Assembly (NCBI RefSeq): GCF_036785885.1
Contig: NC_092324.1
Coordinates: 27,021,001 to 27,085,000, forward strand
Direction: 5' to 3'
From: Coffea arabica
Taxonomy: Eukaryota > Streptophyta > Magnoliopsida > Gentianales > Rubiaceae
DNA length: 64,000 nucleotides
In this document: in pieces, positions 51,524 through 63,328 of the stretch
How the letters are laid out: the number at the start of each line of letters is the position of its first letter
Position numbering within the stretch: position 1 is the stretch's first letter
Program-made: the position numbers and the translations under genes
Notes under the pieces: generated by a model
The model's database searches: none
What the model was told of the DNA's origin: nothing
What the model saw: the letters and a program-made list of their open reading frames with translations, nothing else

Positions 51524-51943
51524 CTCCCTCCGTCCCATTGTTAATGTCATGTTTCACCTTTTTCATTGTCCCAAAATTAGAGTCATGCTAAAATTTTTCC
51601 CTTCCAGAGTTCCATTCTTACCCTTGTTGTGCACATGTAAAAAAGTCCCAAGAAATTTAATAGGACCCACCATTTATTCCCATTTAGAGAAGTTCAAAGA
51701 GTGTGCAGGACAACTCCCAGTTTATAAGGCCACTATTGATGCGTGTCCTTAACGTATGAAGAGATGCATTTGATTGAGGTGGGACCCACAGAATTATGAC
51801 TCTTTGAAAAACACAAACTTTAGTTGACTAATGCAATTCTAGCAGGGTAAATTTGGAAGTAAAGCATCGGTTGCCAATAATTGTCCACTGTACATAAAAA
51901 GTTGCAGTCCCAAGAAACGACTTTAAATTTGGGACGGAGGGAG
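51524..51943. mobile_element. Stowaway-like (Tc1/mariner) MITE
   Basis: Starts CTCCCTCCGTCCCA and ends with the inverse GGGACGGAGGGAG, flanked by TA on both sides (51522-51523 and 51944-51945). This is the textbook Stowaway terminus. 420 bp, non-coding. Confidence 0.92.
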
Positions 51944-51945
51944 TA

Positions 51946-52350
51946 TTAACCAAGACAAGACCAAAAACAACAAGAGACAAAGAGGAGGAGAGCCGGGTGA
52001 GAGCAAGAAAAAAAAAAAGTGACCAAAAGAAAAGAAAGGAAAAGAAGACTTTGACTCTACTCTAAAATATATCAAGCCTTCCTAGTTAAGCAAAGTAAAT
52101 AACATAAAAGAAAGAGAGGGGACGGGAAGTCGGGCAAGCTGGACAAGAAAAAGGAGAGAGAGAGAGAGAAAGAGAGCCTTGAGAGAGCGAGAGAAAATAG
52201 AGGGGAAAAGGGACAAAAGCAAGAGGAAATCTGGGAATTCAATCAACCATTTATCCCTCCAATTATGTGTGAAAGCAAGGAGAAGGAACGATTGACTGCT
52301 GGCTGTCTTCATCATCTCTGTCCAGCTTTGTTTCTTGAAGATTGAAAGGT
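51946..52350. other. Purine-rich stretch with GA microsatellite
   Basis: A/G-rich + strand with an (AG)n run near 52153-52180. It ends in mixed sequence followed by AAAGGTAACC, which could be a splice donor of a non-coding leader, but no coding exon was recognised downstream. Confidence 0.4.
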
Positions 52351-55340
52351 AACCTGACTTCCTAGCTCTCAATTTTTATGGTATAGCTTGTAGTAGTAAC
52401 TAGAAGTTGGAGTTACTAAGCTAGGAACTGATTTCATAGCTGGAAATTCGTGGGTTGAAATTGATTGAATGAATTTGGCAGTTTTGATTACTGTTCCAGA
52501 TTTCTTGTCTGAAATTGGCTTGAATATTCGGGTATGATGGAGGCTGAATTAGCCTTAGAACAAAACATGGAAGTTGTAGAGAATTGAGTGTAGATTATGC
52601 TTGTAGATTTTCAGCTCAATCGGAACAGGGTACCTCATGAAATGACTATTTTACCCTTGCTGCCCTGTTTTTGTCAGACATGATAATCTGCCTCTGTAAT
52701 TGCTTCGTTTGGCTGGGAAGATGAATGAATTAGTTTTTGATGCCTTCTTAAGAATTATAGCCTTGTATCTTAGATTTCAAATGGTTTTGGAATTACCTGA
52801 ATCAGAGTTGTGTGTACTGAGATATGATTGAATGAATCAGGACTGTTAGTTGCATTTCACAGTGAGCTTCGAACTGGAAAATCTGGGGGCTGTTTGGGTA
52901 AATTTGGCTAGGTTAGGGTGGGAACTGAGTTGAGATGTCTTCATGAGAATTGTAGAGCTATGTCTTAGCTTCGAAACTATATATTATTTGTTTCAATCCG
53001 ATAAGTGTAGCTCAAGTTGTGCTTAAATTGCTAAAAGGTGACAGTGATATGTGATATTGAACTTTGTGTTTTAGGAATTGGATTTGGACAATAATCAATT
53101 GTGGTCAATGGGGATCATGAGCGGTGATTGGTGAGTGTTCCTTATTTGTTAGAATCTTTCCTCAAGTATTCTAGTTAAATGTGCCCATTTGTTTATTTAA
53201 ATGTATTTGCCGTTACAAAAAGGGTTTGCTAAATGGATTTGTGAACTGTATTCTCTCTTTATAAGGTGAGTGTGTACTTTATCGCACTCACCTAAGGACA
53301 TGTGTTTGATTTGAGCAATTGGGATTTATTGTATTAGCTACCTTATGTGATTAAATGAGACTTAGATGGGGGTGTACCTTATCGCACTCGATCTAGGTCT
53401 CAATATTTCGATATTGGATGTGTGATATGTGATTGGATGTATATATGTGATAAATCTTGTTTTATTACATGTTTGGCTTGTTAATTATGGCAAGGTATTC
53501 CTTAATTGAGATGGATGAACTTGTGTGTGTTTAAGTATAGTAAGAGGAAAAATTTCTGTTTTGAATCTTTCATGTTGGCCGAAATTTTGGGACGAAATTT
53601 CAGATTTTTGGAGCTTTTATTTGAGTTAAAGTTTTGCCAAAATAATGGATTTTAAGTGTATTTGGGTTGATTAAACCGATTAGCTCTTCAAAGGTAAAGA
53701 AAGGAGTGAACTTGTTAAAGTGAAAACTGGAAATTTGCTTTCTGGAACATCAGACCAGTTTCGGGAAAAGGTTATCTTTTGGTGTATACCACTCCAAATC
53801 GAGTCCTGTTTGTTTGGTTAGAAACTAGACACATAAGGTTACAATCCATGTAAATTTCAGGGGCTAACTCATTTTCTGTGATTTTTGGTGATTTTTCCAC
53901 GTCCGCTGGAAAAACAGAATTTTCCCTTCCCTGCATTTTACTGTAGCACTCTATTGACGGAAAAACTGGGCAAAATCCGTATGGAATCTCATCAAGGTGT
54001 CTTCTACAAAGTTTTAGCCCTTTCAATTAGGTTTCCAACGGTATCAACCATGCAAATTTTGGACTTGTAAATATTAAGTTACAATTTTCTAAATGTTTCT
54101 GCCATAAACCTCCAGTTTCCTGATTTTTACAATAAACATGAAAATGACTTGATATTTTTGCTTGGCCTAATGTGCACGTGAATGATCGTGATTATACATG
54201 TTTCAGGTGAATACGAGAACTCCGAAGAACTCGTTTAGCCGCTTCATTTTTTTTCTCTCTCACGATTTTTGGTGAGTATCAAGTGCATGTTAAGTGTTGC
54301 AATGAAATGTTTCTCATACTTGCTAGTTAATGAGGCTAGGGTGTATTTTATTGTCCTTGTCCTCTCTTTCATGAAATTGCTTGCTTGATAAGTGATACGT
54401 GTTACATGTGAATGCAAATGAAAGTGTTTTTCGTGAGCATTGAGCGGCAGAATGTATCATGCCCTTTTAGGGTGGGAGGTACCGCTCATCCCGTCTCAAT
54501 GCTATGACCAAATCTTGTCGATTGGAGTTTCGTCTTATCGACCTAAAAGTGAATGGGGGAGGACGCCCCAACCCATTGGCTAGCCTTGTAACTCGAGCCG
54601 GCAAGGGCTTGGTCGAGAAACTTGGTGAACCTTGGGAAGTGTTATAGCTTGATCCAAATAAGGGGTCTTGTTAGGTATACTTGTTAAGTGATACCACCTA
54701 CATGCTTGTTTGGTTACGGATCCAAGAGGGTGTCATGGTGGCTGGAGGTAGCAAGTGGAGTTCTACATGGATAACTGTGAAAGTTGACGGAGGGTCAACT
54801 ACCTGAGCTTGGATCGCGTGTGGATTAGCTCCTGAGAGCTGCCGTATCCTTTTATTGTGATTAAATTCTCTACTTGCTTAATGTTTCGAAGTTACTTGTT
54901 ACTCAAGTTATTGCTTTATATTGTGTCTTTGCTCGCATGCTTGCATGTTTTTCCCTTGGCCTCACTGAGCGTTAGCTCACCCCAATTTGTTTTCCTTAAC
55001 AGGTTTGGAAGTGGAAGTTCTGAGGTTTAATTAGTGACCCCTTTTGGGTAGAACTAGTCATTATCTTTAATTCTGGGACTCCATAGTGTAAAACTTATGA
55101 TTATTTTGGGCTTTCAGTATTGTAAAAGTACATTGGAAATCTTGGATGTAATATATAAGCATGAATCGTTCTTTTATATTTTAGAGTACATGATTGTTTT
55201 AGTGGAGCATTTCATGTGATATTGGAATTTAATTTGGAATTTACTTGAAGATTGTAGTGAATCCCAGCGAGAACTGGGCAGGCGGTCTGCTGATACCCCA
55301 GGGTTCGCCCTAGGGAGATGTGGGTCGTCCCAGCTTCAAA
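52351..55340 (+). repeat. LTR-like non-coding sequence, host of the Athila/Tat-like insertion
   Basis: Three kb without open frames but with wording common to long plant Gypsy LTRs: TCACTGAGCGTTAGCTCACC near 54963, GATGTAATATATAAG near 55145, and GAACTGGGCAGGCGGTCTGC followed by TTCGCCCTAGGGAGATGTGG near 55271-55322. The last block resembles the 3' end of the 44.2-46.0 kb LTR (CACCCTAAGGGAAGGTGGGG). The left boundary is not determined. The right side is interrupted at 55345 by the next element. Confidence 0.4.
53265..53405 (+). other. Two consecutive hairpins with the same loop
   Basis: Hairpin 1 pairs GGTGAGTG (53265-53272) with CACTCACC (53285-53292). Hairpin 2 pairs TGAGACTTAGAT (from 53356) with ATCTAGGTCTCA (ending near 53402), extended inwards by GGTG/CACT. 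Both loops carry TGTAC(T/C)TTATCG. The function is unknown. Confidence 0.55.
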
Positions 55341-55345
55341 CACCA

Positions 55346-57105
55346 TGACGAGCTCGGGGTATACATATAACATTAAGCTCATCCTAACCAAGTTCTACGT
55401 TTATAAACTCCTAAATACCCCACACGCGATTTATCGCAAGTATACGAATCGTGAGCGAGTATAGGGTATTAAGGGTCGATCCCACAAGGAAGATTGTAAT
55501 TACCGACACTACTAAAACTTCTCTATTATTTAGACTATCAATGAATTATAACAAGTAAAACCTACTGAACTTATGCAAGAAAATAACAAATGAAAGCTCC
55601 TTAGGTTGTGGTATCCCTAACTGCTCATGCAAGTGCTATATTTGGATCATTGAGTACTACATCTAGGCTAGTTATGGTGTAATTTCCTTATGCATTTGAA
55701 TTCTACTTTCGTAGTGAATCAATTATACTTATAACTAATTCATACCTATTCTCATGGTTATGAAATTAGCTACAAGTTCATTTCTTCAGTGAAATTACAT
55801 GAAATGAATCACTAAAAACCACATAGGTGCACCTCTATTTTCGTGAGTGTACTCCCTATGTTTAGCACTTCTTGAACTAGTGTTAAATCTCAATTTTCAT
55901 TGCGGGAACAACACCTTAGATAATCACAATCAATGGTACCAGATTAATCATGATTTAAAGAGCCAAAGTGCTAAATAACTTGCACAAATCATAGCAATCA
56001 AATAACCAAATAATAAATACTAACAATTCTAGAAAGTTCAACCAAACCCAATGTATAAACTTTAGAGACACATATTGAACACAAAATCCAGAACTTGCAT
56101 ATCAACTAAACTTAGAAACCAATACAAAAGATAAAGAGTTGGAAAAGAGATAACCCTTGTCACATGAGCTTCAACTGCTCCTTCTTCATCTTCATTTTCA
56201 TCCTAATCTAGCTAATATACAAGAATGGAAGAGCTACACTATTCTAAACTAAACTATCCTACTACTCAGAAAGTGCAAGTGCTACATCTCTGCACTCCAA
56301 GTTTCTCCCGTATGTCTCTCTATTCTCCTTTCAATCTTGCAAGTTTTGGCTATATAAAGATGAAAGGTGGTCAAGAAATGAGGCTTACGCCTCCCTTTTA
56401 TAGATGGTAATGTTTCTCATATGTTTAGCATTACATGTGACTTAGTGGAGGTGAAATTGTGTTTTCCGCGTAAAGAGCAGCCTTCTCTGACCACAATTCG
56501 GCCAAGTTCCGGCCGGATTGCTACAGTGACATTTTGGTGCACTTTTGTTCAATTTCTAGCTCTGCTTCGATTTTGTGTGAACTTCAACCGAACTTTTCTT
56601 GATGATAAAAGCTGATTTAGCTCTTGATCAAAACATAAAACTTGTAGCCCTTTGAGTTATCTTTCCAATGCATCAAGAATCACCTCATTTGGATTTGTAT
56701 ATGCGGAGAAATGACCGAAATACCCTTGACTGCTCACTGCCCTGTTTCAGCTTCGACCAATAGAAATTAGCTACTGTAATTCGGCTTTTTGACCTGGAAA
56801 ACCTTCCAACTGGATTCAGATGTCTTCACCAAAGTTGTAGATCTATCTCTTATCTTCAAATTGGTTTAGGAATCATCTCAATCCGATCATTGTAGCTCAA
56901 GTTGTAGCCAAAATACAAAAATGTGTCAAAACTGTCAAAATGCACAAAATCCAAGTAAAAAGTGATAAAAACCTCATTTAATCACTTAAAAGCAATTTTC
57001 ACCAATTATAGCCAAAATGATTCATTTTCTTCCAATAATATACCCAAAGTGACTAAAAATAATATAAAATATCATACAATTATTACGTAAATTAGTCACT
57101 TATCA
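55346..57105 (-). repeat. 3' LTR (element orientation)
   Basis: 1760 bp, TG...CA, starting TGACGAGCTCGGGGTATAC and ending GTCACTTATCA on the + strand. It includes AAGGGTCGATCCCACAAGG near 55469, wording widely shared by Athila/Tat-type LTRs. It is the partner of 61552-63323. Confidence 0.92.
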
Positions 57106-57120
57106 AACTTCCCCACACTT
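57106..57120 (-). other. Polypurine tract of the LTR element
   Basis: On the minus strand AAGTGTGGGGAAGTT directly precedes the LTR start TGATAAGTGAC. It would prime plus-strand DNA synthesis. Confidence 0.7.
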
Positions 57121-60100
57121 AAATCATTGCTTGTCCTCAAGCAATCCATACATAATCAACTACAATGATTCAAGAGGTGAAACAATATATGCACTTTTAT
57201 CAAATTTAATTCCTCAAGACTTGGAAAATAATCATTATACAATTGTTCAAATTACACTAAATACTCATAATATCAAGTAAAGGAGAGATAATTATACCTT
57301 AAATTCAACAAGTTAAACTTAATCTCTCACCCTAACCTAATTTCACAAATAAGCAAATCACATAGTCAATTTATAGCATTCCTTCTCCTATAATCATCCT
57401 TTGTTTTATTATTATTTTTTAACTAAGAGGGATTTATTCACACTAATTTTACTTAAATAGTGAAATGCCTTTTGACGCGAAAATCGACACTTTTAGGTGA
57501 AGATCCCCGGTTACTCAACATTTCACCTATTCAAGTTGCTATGCATACTCTTAATTCAAATACCTTTTTACGTGAATATCGACATTTGTAGATGCCAACC
57601 CCCAGTTACTCAGTACGAGAATCATTGGAGTAGAACAATTTTTATTTACTTCCTTTTCTTTTCTTTTATTTTCTTTTTATTTTTTCTCTCTTTTATTTTC
57701 TTTTCTTTTTTTTTCCTCATAGAAAAATATATAGAAATAATCAAAGGAGGAGTATAACCTTTATCGACTATATCAATCACTTACTTGGAAAATTAAGTAA
57801 AGAGGAGAAATCTCATTAAACATTGCAAAATTTATAGGCATAATATTCCTCACTTTATCGAATATACTTTCTAAAATGTAAAAATCCTAAGTGCATAATA
57901 ACCATTTCCAAGTTAAATGAGGACTAAACCTTCCAAAATACGTATAAAGTTTCAACAAATGGAAGAATTAGACACTTAAGATTAGAATACTTTGGCCCTT
58001 TTTGAATAAAAATGCACAAATTTGAAGAATTTTTAGGCCATAGTGAAATATTGGAAAAGATTTTAGAAAAATTTTGACAGAGTTTCTCCTTATAAATGGA
58101 TGAAAACTCCCTGCCAACAAACCCAATTTCAAGCAAATTATCCACATGGCAAATAATTCAAACACAATTCCAATATTTCTAAGCATTTAAATCCACAAAA
58201 TATCATCACATAGAAAGTATTTGCAAGTTCAAATATTTCCTCCCCCACACTTAAGCTTCACATTGTCCTCAATGTGAGAAAAGGAAAATAAATAAAGAGT
58301 AAAAGAAAATAATACTCATATGAACTTGCGCAGTCCAAATCCGTGGCCAAGTGATGAATTTCCAACCTTATTTTGGAAAGAATGGAGAGTTTAATTATTG
58401 CACTCTGGAAAAAGACAAAATCAAAACAAATCAACTTCTTAAAAATAAAAGGTTGCAATCAACAAAAAACATGCAATTCAAGGAAAAAGGAAAAATGATC
58501 AAACATGTAGAACCATACAATGTTCAAGTGATAAAAACATGAAATGAGCTAATCTTTGCTAATCAAATATATGCATTAGTATCCAAAGCAAAGGGAAGCT
58601 AATTTCACACAATAAATCCACTATCACGAACAAAGTAAGTTCCATTTATACATTTTGTCATCAATGATCAAATCCCCTCAAGTACAAAAGTAATCTTAAA
58701 ATGGAAGCAAACACACCAAACCAAAATATACATGACTTTCGTGAGAATTCATGAAAATACTAAAAACTATTGAACCACAAAAATTGTAAGTGCATTTATG
58801 AATTTCATCAATTAAGGCCATCTTCAATTCACCTCTTCTTTTAGAATTACCTAAGAATTCAAGAAATCATTCAATCAAGCACCTTTTTATTCATTAGGTA
58901 ATCTAAATTACTCACATGAATATCAAAAACTCCCACTAAGCTAATTAAAATGCTACATTTGGCTACTTAATATGCAACTTTGTTACCAAGCCAAATTAAG
59001 CATAAAACTAGCAATAATTCACCAAATAAATGCAAATCACAAAATTTATTTATCACTAACAATCACCAATAGCATCAATAAGCTCAAATAAATACACCTA
59101 ACTTCACATATAAAAATTGCCTAAACATAGAAAATATTCAATCATGGGAAAATTCAAATAACAAAGTTAGGTGAAGAATTGTTACCTCAAATTGGTTTGG
59201 TGATCTTAAGTGATGAATATGATGTGAAAACCCCCAAGAAACTTACTCCAATTTGACCTCAATTGAGTGATTTCAAGAAGGTAGAACCCTAACTAATGGT
59301 AAGTTTGAAACCACTTTAGAGTTGTTTTTGAAAGAATATGAACTATGAAATTCACTCTAGAGGATGGGAGAAAGTGATTTGGTGAAGGTTATTTGAAGAT
59401 TAAATGGTGAAAAGTGGTGTTTTAGTGAGTGGTGTGTGTTTGAGGTGTTAGTGTGTGAGTTGGGTTGAAGAAGAAGGGAGAAAAATTGTGAGGAATCCGT
59501 GAAACGGATTCATCTTACGCTGGTTACTGTTCATAATCCGGCCAGAAATTGGAGGGATTCGTGGAGGGATTGCTGAAGGGATTTTGGGCAGATTTTTTTT
59601 TTTTTTTTTTTTTGCTGTTGCATATCCGGCCATTTTCTGGCTGGATTTCCGGCCGGATTCTTGGCCGGATTGCTACAGAAATTTATTTTTTTTTTTTTTT
59701 TTTTTTACTATCTGGCCAATTTTTGGCCGGATTTACTGCCGGATTCTGGCCAGTGAGCCCGAAAAAATTTTTCTTTCTCCCCTGAATATTTGGCCTTCAA
59801 TCCGGCCAATATTTGGCCGGATTTGCTGCAGAAAAAGCTGTTTTCTGTAGTTTTTCCTCCAAATTTACTTGGCCAACCTTCCGCATTCCACTAGTATCCA
59901 CTTGCTTTCATATTCTTTGAATAAAATCTAAGTTTAACATGATCATGCATGATTATAATTTTAACATGAAACACTTTAAAAATGCATGAAATGAAGCAAT
60001 TGAACATGAAAACTTCCTTTTTGCTTCAATATAGACACTTTTGTCATTGAAATCATTTGCATGAACCCTTGCCATTGCCACCTACAAAACAAACAAAAAC

Positions 60101-60130
60101 ACTGGTTAAACAACTAAAACTTACTAAAAA
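57121..60130 (-). other. 3' non-coding interior of the LTR element
   Basis: AT-rich, no pol. A second copy of the tract wording (CCCCCACACTTAAGCTTCACATTGTCCTC, in two blocks around 58243-58272) repeats the CCCCACACTTAA...TTGTCCTCAA layout next to the 3' LTR (57111-57140). T/TC-rich runs occur at 57640-57720. Repeated GGCCGGATT motifs with poly-T runs occur at 59530-59825. Confidence 0.55.
59530..59825. repeat. Cluster of CCGG-centred motifs (GGCCGGATT)
   Basis: TCCGGCCA or GGCCGGATT occurs about ten times in 300 bases, separated by T runs. One copy, GGCCGGATTGCTACAG (59663-59678), is identical to a segment present once in each LTR (56511-56526, 62729-62744). Confidence 0.7.
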
Positions 60131-60137
60131 TAAGAAA

Positions 60138-60168
60138 TCGTTGGGTTGCCTCCCAACTAGCGCTTCTT
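60138..60168 (-). other. Conserved post-pol motif of Athila-like elements
   Basis: The minus strand reads AAGAAGCGCTAGTTGGGAGG followed by CAACCCAAC. The phrase GCGCTxxTTGGGAGGCAACCC is a familiar landmark just after pol in Athila-type elements. Its closeness to the gag remnant marks where pol is missing. Confidence 0.55.
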
Positions 60169-60201
60169 TATAGCCATTAGCTTGACTATATCACCTCATT
60201 A

Positions 60202-61465
60202 TCAAGGAGGTTTAGTTACCGAATAATCCACCATTTTAGGCCTTGGTGGATCATTAAATGGTGACTTTATAGCAAAAGTCACATGATCTAATAATGTGAG
60301 AAATGAAAGTGACTTACCTATCTCAAGTGTTTCATAGATATTACCTTGAATATGCACCACTTGAGAATTCACCAAAGGAAATGCCATGAGAGTATCTTGG
60401 GCAGAAATATCTTTAAAACCTGTACTTTTTATACACTCCTCAAGAGGGGTGAAAAAATGAGTCATTAAAGCTCATCTCTTGAGATTCAAAGTTAGTTCCA
60501 AAGATATTATTATGTGAAATGGACATTTTCTCATTAAAACACACTTGAGATTCATCATTTTCATCAAAATGCAACCCATTTTCACATACAACATTCCCAC
60601 CATTCATGCTAGGATCATTTTGCAAATTATTAGAGGAAATAACTTCACACAATGCATTCAATTGCTCATGTATTCTACCAAAGTGAAAAGCTAATTCATC
60701 TATTCTTTCCTCAATCCTATCAAAACGGTCAGAAGTTGCATTTGCTAGCTTTTCTATTGCTAAATCAAATTGATTAGAAAAATTTTCTACAGCTAGCTCC
60801 CAAGATACATTAAATCATTAGCTAATAGTTCACTTTCTAATACCCAAGGCAGAGGTGCATTAGCTAACTTCTCTATTGCCAACTCCCAAGATGGTTTTGA
60901 TTCATATTGGACACTTTCAGGTTGGTAACTATAAAAATACGGATAATCACTATATGCACATTGATGTTCCCAACCATAAGAAGGAGAATTGCTCCAATTA
61001 GCACTATATCGATCAAAACAAGGATTGTAATGCTCTAATTCATCATAATAATTCACATTTTATACTTGTATACATGTATTAGTAGCATGATAACCTCCAC
61101 ACAAGTCACAAATCACATGATGAGAATTAAAAGCATTAACATTTCTCCTTTGCTCAATTTCATGCATAATTGTGTCCATTTGAACTTGTAGCATCATAAC
61201 ATCAAATTTAGCCTTTAAGCACCTTAAACCATCTTCAAAAGACATACATTCAGTAAATTCTTGGTTACCTCTGTTGAAGAAGCTTTGCACTTGGTAACCA
61301 TCCATTGCCAATCTTCCACTTCTCAAGCATCGTCCTCCAAATTGATCTATCCTCTTCATCACCTAAAATTGTTTTTAAACAACTTAAGAGCAAGATTAGT
61401 AAGAAGAATAGGTGATAAAACACATACACACATAAAACACTAAAATTATAGAAAATAACATTCAC
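60202..61465 (-). pseudogene. gag remnant of the LTR element
   Basis: In minus orientation, MDGYQVQSFFNRGNQ leads to a zinc-knuckle-like CDLCGGYHATNTC (C-x2-C-x3-H-x4-C). Then comes an in-frame TAA at about 61057, and VNYYDELEHYNPCFDRYSAN with SYGWEHQ, the N-P-x-S-x-x-Y...W-x-N-x-P-x-x-x-W pattern that follows the knuckle in Athila-type gag. Shorter frames (60440-60661, 60202-60465) may be the rest. It is interrupted and truncated. Confidence 0.65.
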
Positions 61466-61527
61466 ACTATAACTAATAAAATGTCTAAACTAATAAAGTT
61501 GCTTTTCACACCGATATTGCCAAATCT

Positions 61528-61545
61528 TCCCCGGCAACGGCGCCA
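61528..61545 (-). other. Primer-binding site, tRNA-Asp type
   Basis: TGGCGCCGTTGCCGGGGA on the minus strand, six bases after the 5' LTR end, is complementary to the 3' end of plant tRNA-Asp including CCA. This is the primer used by Athila-type elements. Confidence 0.88.
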
Positions 61546-61551
61546 AAAACT

Positions 61552-63323
61552 TGACGAGCGCGGGGTATACATATAACATTAAGCTCATCCTAATCAAGTT
61601 TTACATTTATAAACTCCTAAATACCCCACACGCGATTTATCGCAAGTATACGAATCGTGAGCGAGTATAGGGTATTAAGGGTCGATCCCACAAGGAAGAT
61701 TGCAATTACCGGCACTACTAAAGCTTCTCTATTATTTAGACTATCAATGAATTATAACAAGTAAAACCTATTGAACTTATGCAAGAAAATAACAAATGAA
61801 AGCTCCTTCGGTTGTGGTATCCCTAACTACTCATGCAAGTGCTATATTTGGATCATTGAGTACTACATCTAGGCTAGTTATGGTGTAATTTCCTTTTGCA
61901 TTTGAATCCTACTTTCGTAGTGAGTCAATTATATTTATAACTAATCCATACCTATTCTCATGGTTATGAAATTAGCTACAAGTTCATTTCTTCAGTGAAA
62001 TTACATGAAATGAATCACTAAAAACCACATAGGTGCACCTCTACTTTCGTGAGTGTACTCCCTATGTTTAGCACTTCTTGTACTAGTGTTAAATCTCAAT
62101 TTTCATTGTAGAAACAACACCTTAGATAATCACAATCAATGGTACCAGATTAATCATGATTTAAAGAGCCAAATTGCTAAATAACTTGCTCAAATCATAG
62201 CAATCAAATAACCAAATAATAAACACAAACAATTATAGAAAGTTCAACCAAACCTAAGGCATAAACTTTAGAGACACATATTGAACACAAAATCCAGAAC
62301 TTGCATATTAACTAAACTTAGAATCCAATACAAAAGATAAAGAATTGGAAAAGAGATAACCCTTGTCACATGAGCTTCAACTCCTCCTTCTTCATCTCCA
62401 TTTTCATCCTAATCTAGCTAATATACAAGAATGGAAGAGCTACACTATTCTAAACTAAACTATCCTACTACTCAGAAAGTGCAAGAGCTACATCTCTGCA
62501 CTCCAAGTTTCTCCCGTATGTCTCTCTATTCTCCTTTCAATCTTGCAAGTTTTGGCTATATAAAGATGAAAGGTAGTCAAGAAATGAGGCTTACACCTCC
62601 CTTTTACAGCTGGTAATGTTTCTCACATGTCTAGCATCACATGTGACTTAGTGGAGGTGAAATTAAGTTTTCCACATAAAGAGCAGGCTTCTCTGACTAC
62701 AATCGGGCCAGAAATCCAGCCAAGTTCCGGCCGGATTGCTACAGTGACATTTTGGTGCACTTTTGTTCAATTTCCAGCTCTGCTCCGATTTTGTGTCAAC
62801 TTCAACTGAACATTTCTTGGTGATAAAAGCTGATTTAGCTCTTGATCAAAACATAACACTTGTAGCCCTTTGAGTTAGCTTTCCAATGCATCAAGAATCA
62901 CCTCATTTGGATTTGTGTAGGCTGAGTAATGACCGAAATACCCTTGACTGCTCACTGCCCTGTTTCAGCTTCGACCAATAGAAATTAGCTACTGTAATTC
63001 AGCTTTTTGACCTGGAAAACCTTCAAACTGGATTCCGATGCCTTCACCAAAGTTGTAGATCTTTCTCTTATCTTCAAATTGGTTTAAGAATCATCTCAAT
63101 CCGATCATTGTAGCTCAAGTTATAGCCAAAATACGAAAATGTGTCAAAACTGTCAAAATGCACAAAATCCAAGTAAAAAGTGATAAAAACCTCATTTAAC
63201 CACTTAAAAGCATTTTTCACCAATTATAGCCAAAATGATTCATTTTCTTCCAATAATATACCCAAAGTGACTAAAAATAATATAAAATATCATATAATTA
63301 TTACGTAACTTAGTCAGTTATCA
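61552..63323 (-). repeat. 5' LTR (element orientation)
   Basis: 1772 bp, starting TGACGAGCGCGGGGTATAC and ending GTCAGTTATCA on the + strand. It carries 12 bases near 62700-62720 that the other LTR lacks (CCAGAAATCCAG region). Confidence 0.92.
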
Positions 63324-63328
63324 CACCA

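Larger units (their letters stand above)
55341..63328 (-). mobile_element. Athila/Tat-like Ty3/Gypsy element without pol (LARD-like), intact ends
   Basis: Two direct LTRs (55346-57105 and 61552-63323) bound a 4.4-kb interior. CACCA flanks the whole on both sides (55341-55345, 63324-63328), a perfect 5-bp target duplication. Orientation is minus, shown by the tRNA-Asp primer site next to the right LTR and the purine tract next to the left one. The interior holds gag remnants (about 60200-61465) and Athila-type 3' non-coding sequence but no protease, RT, RNase H or integrase. Movement would need enzymes in trans. The LTRs differ at 4 of their first 120 bases and by a 12-bp indel, so the insertion is not very recent. 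Confidence 0.9.

Noticed and set aside
61528..61545. Perfect 18-base match to the 3' end of tRNA-Asp including CCA
   Set aside because: Not a tRNA gene: only the primer complement is present, placed six bases from an LTR end, and CCA is not encoded in plant tRNA genes.
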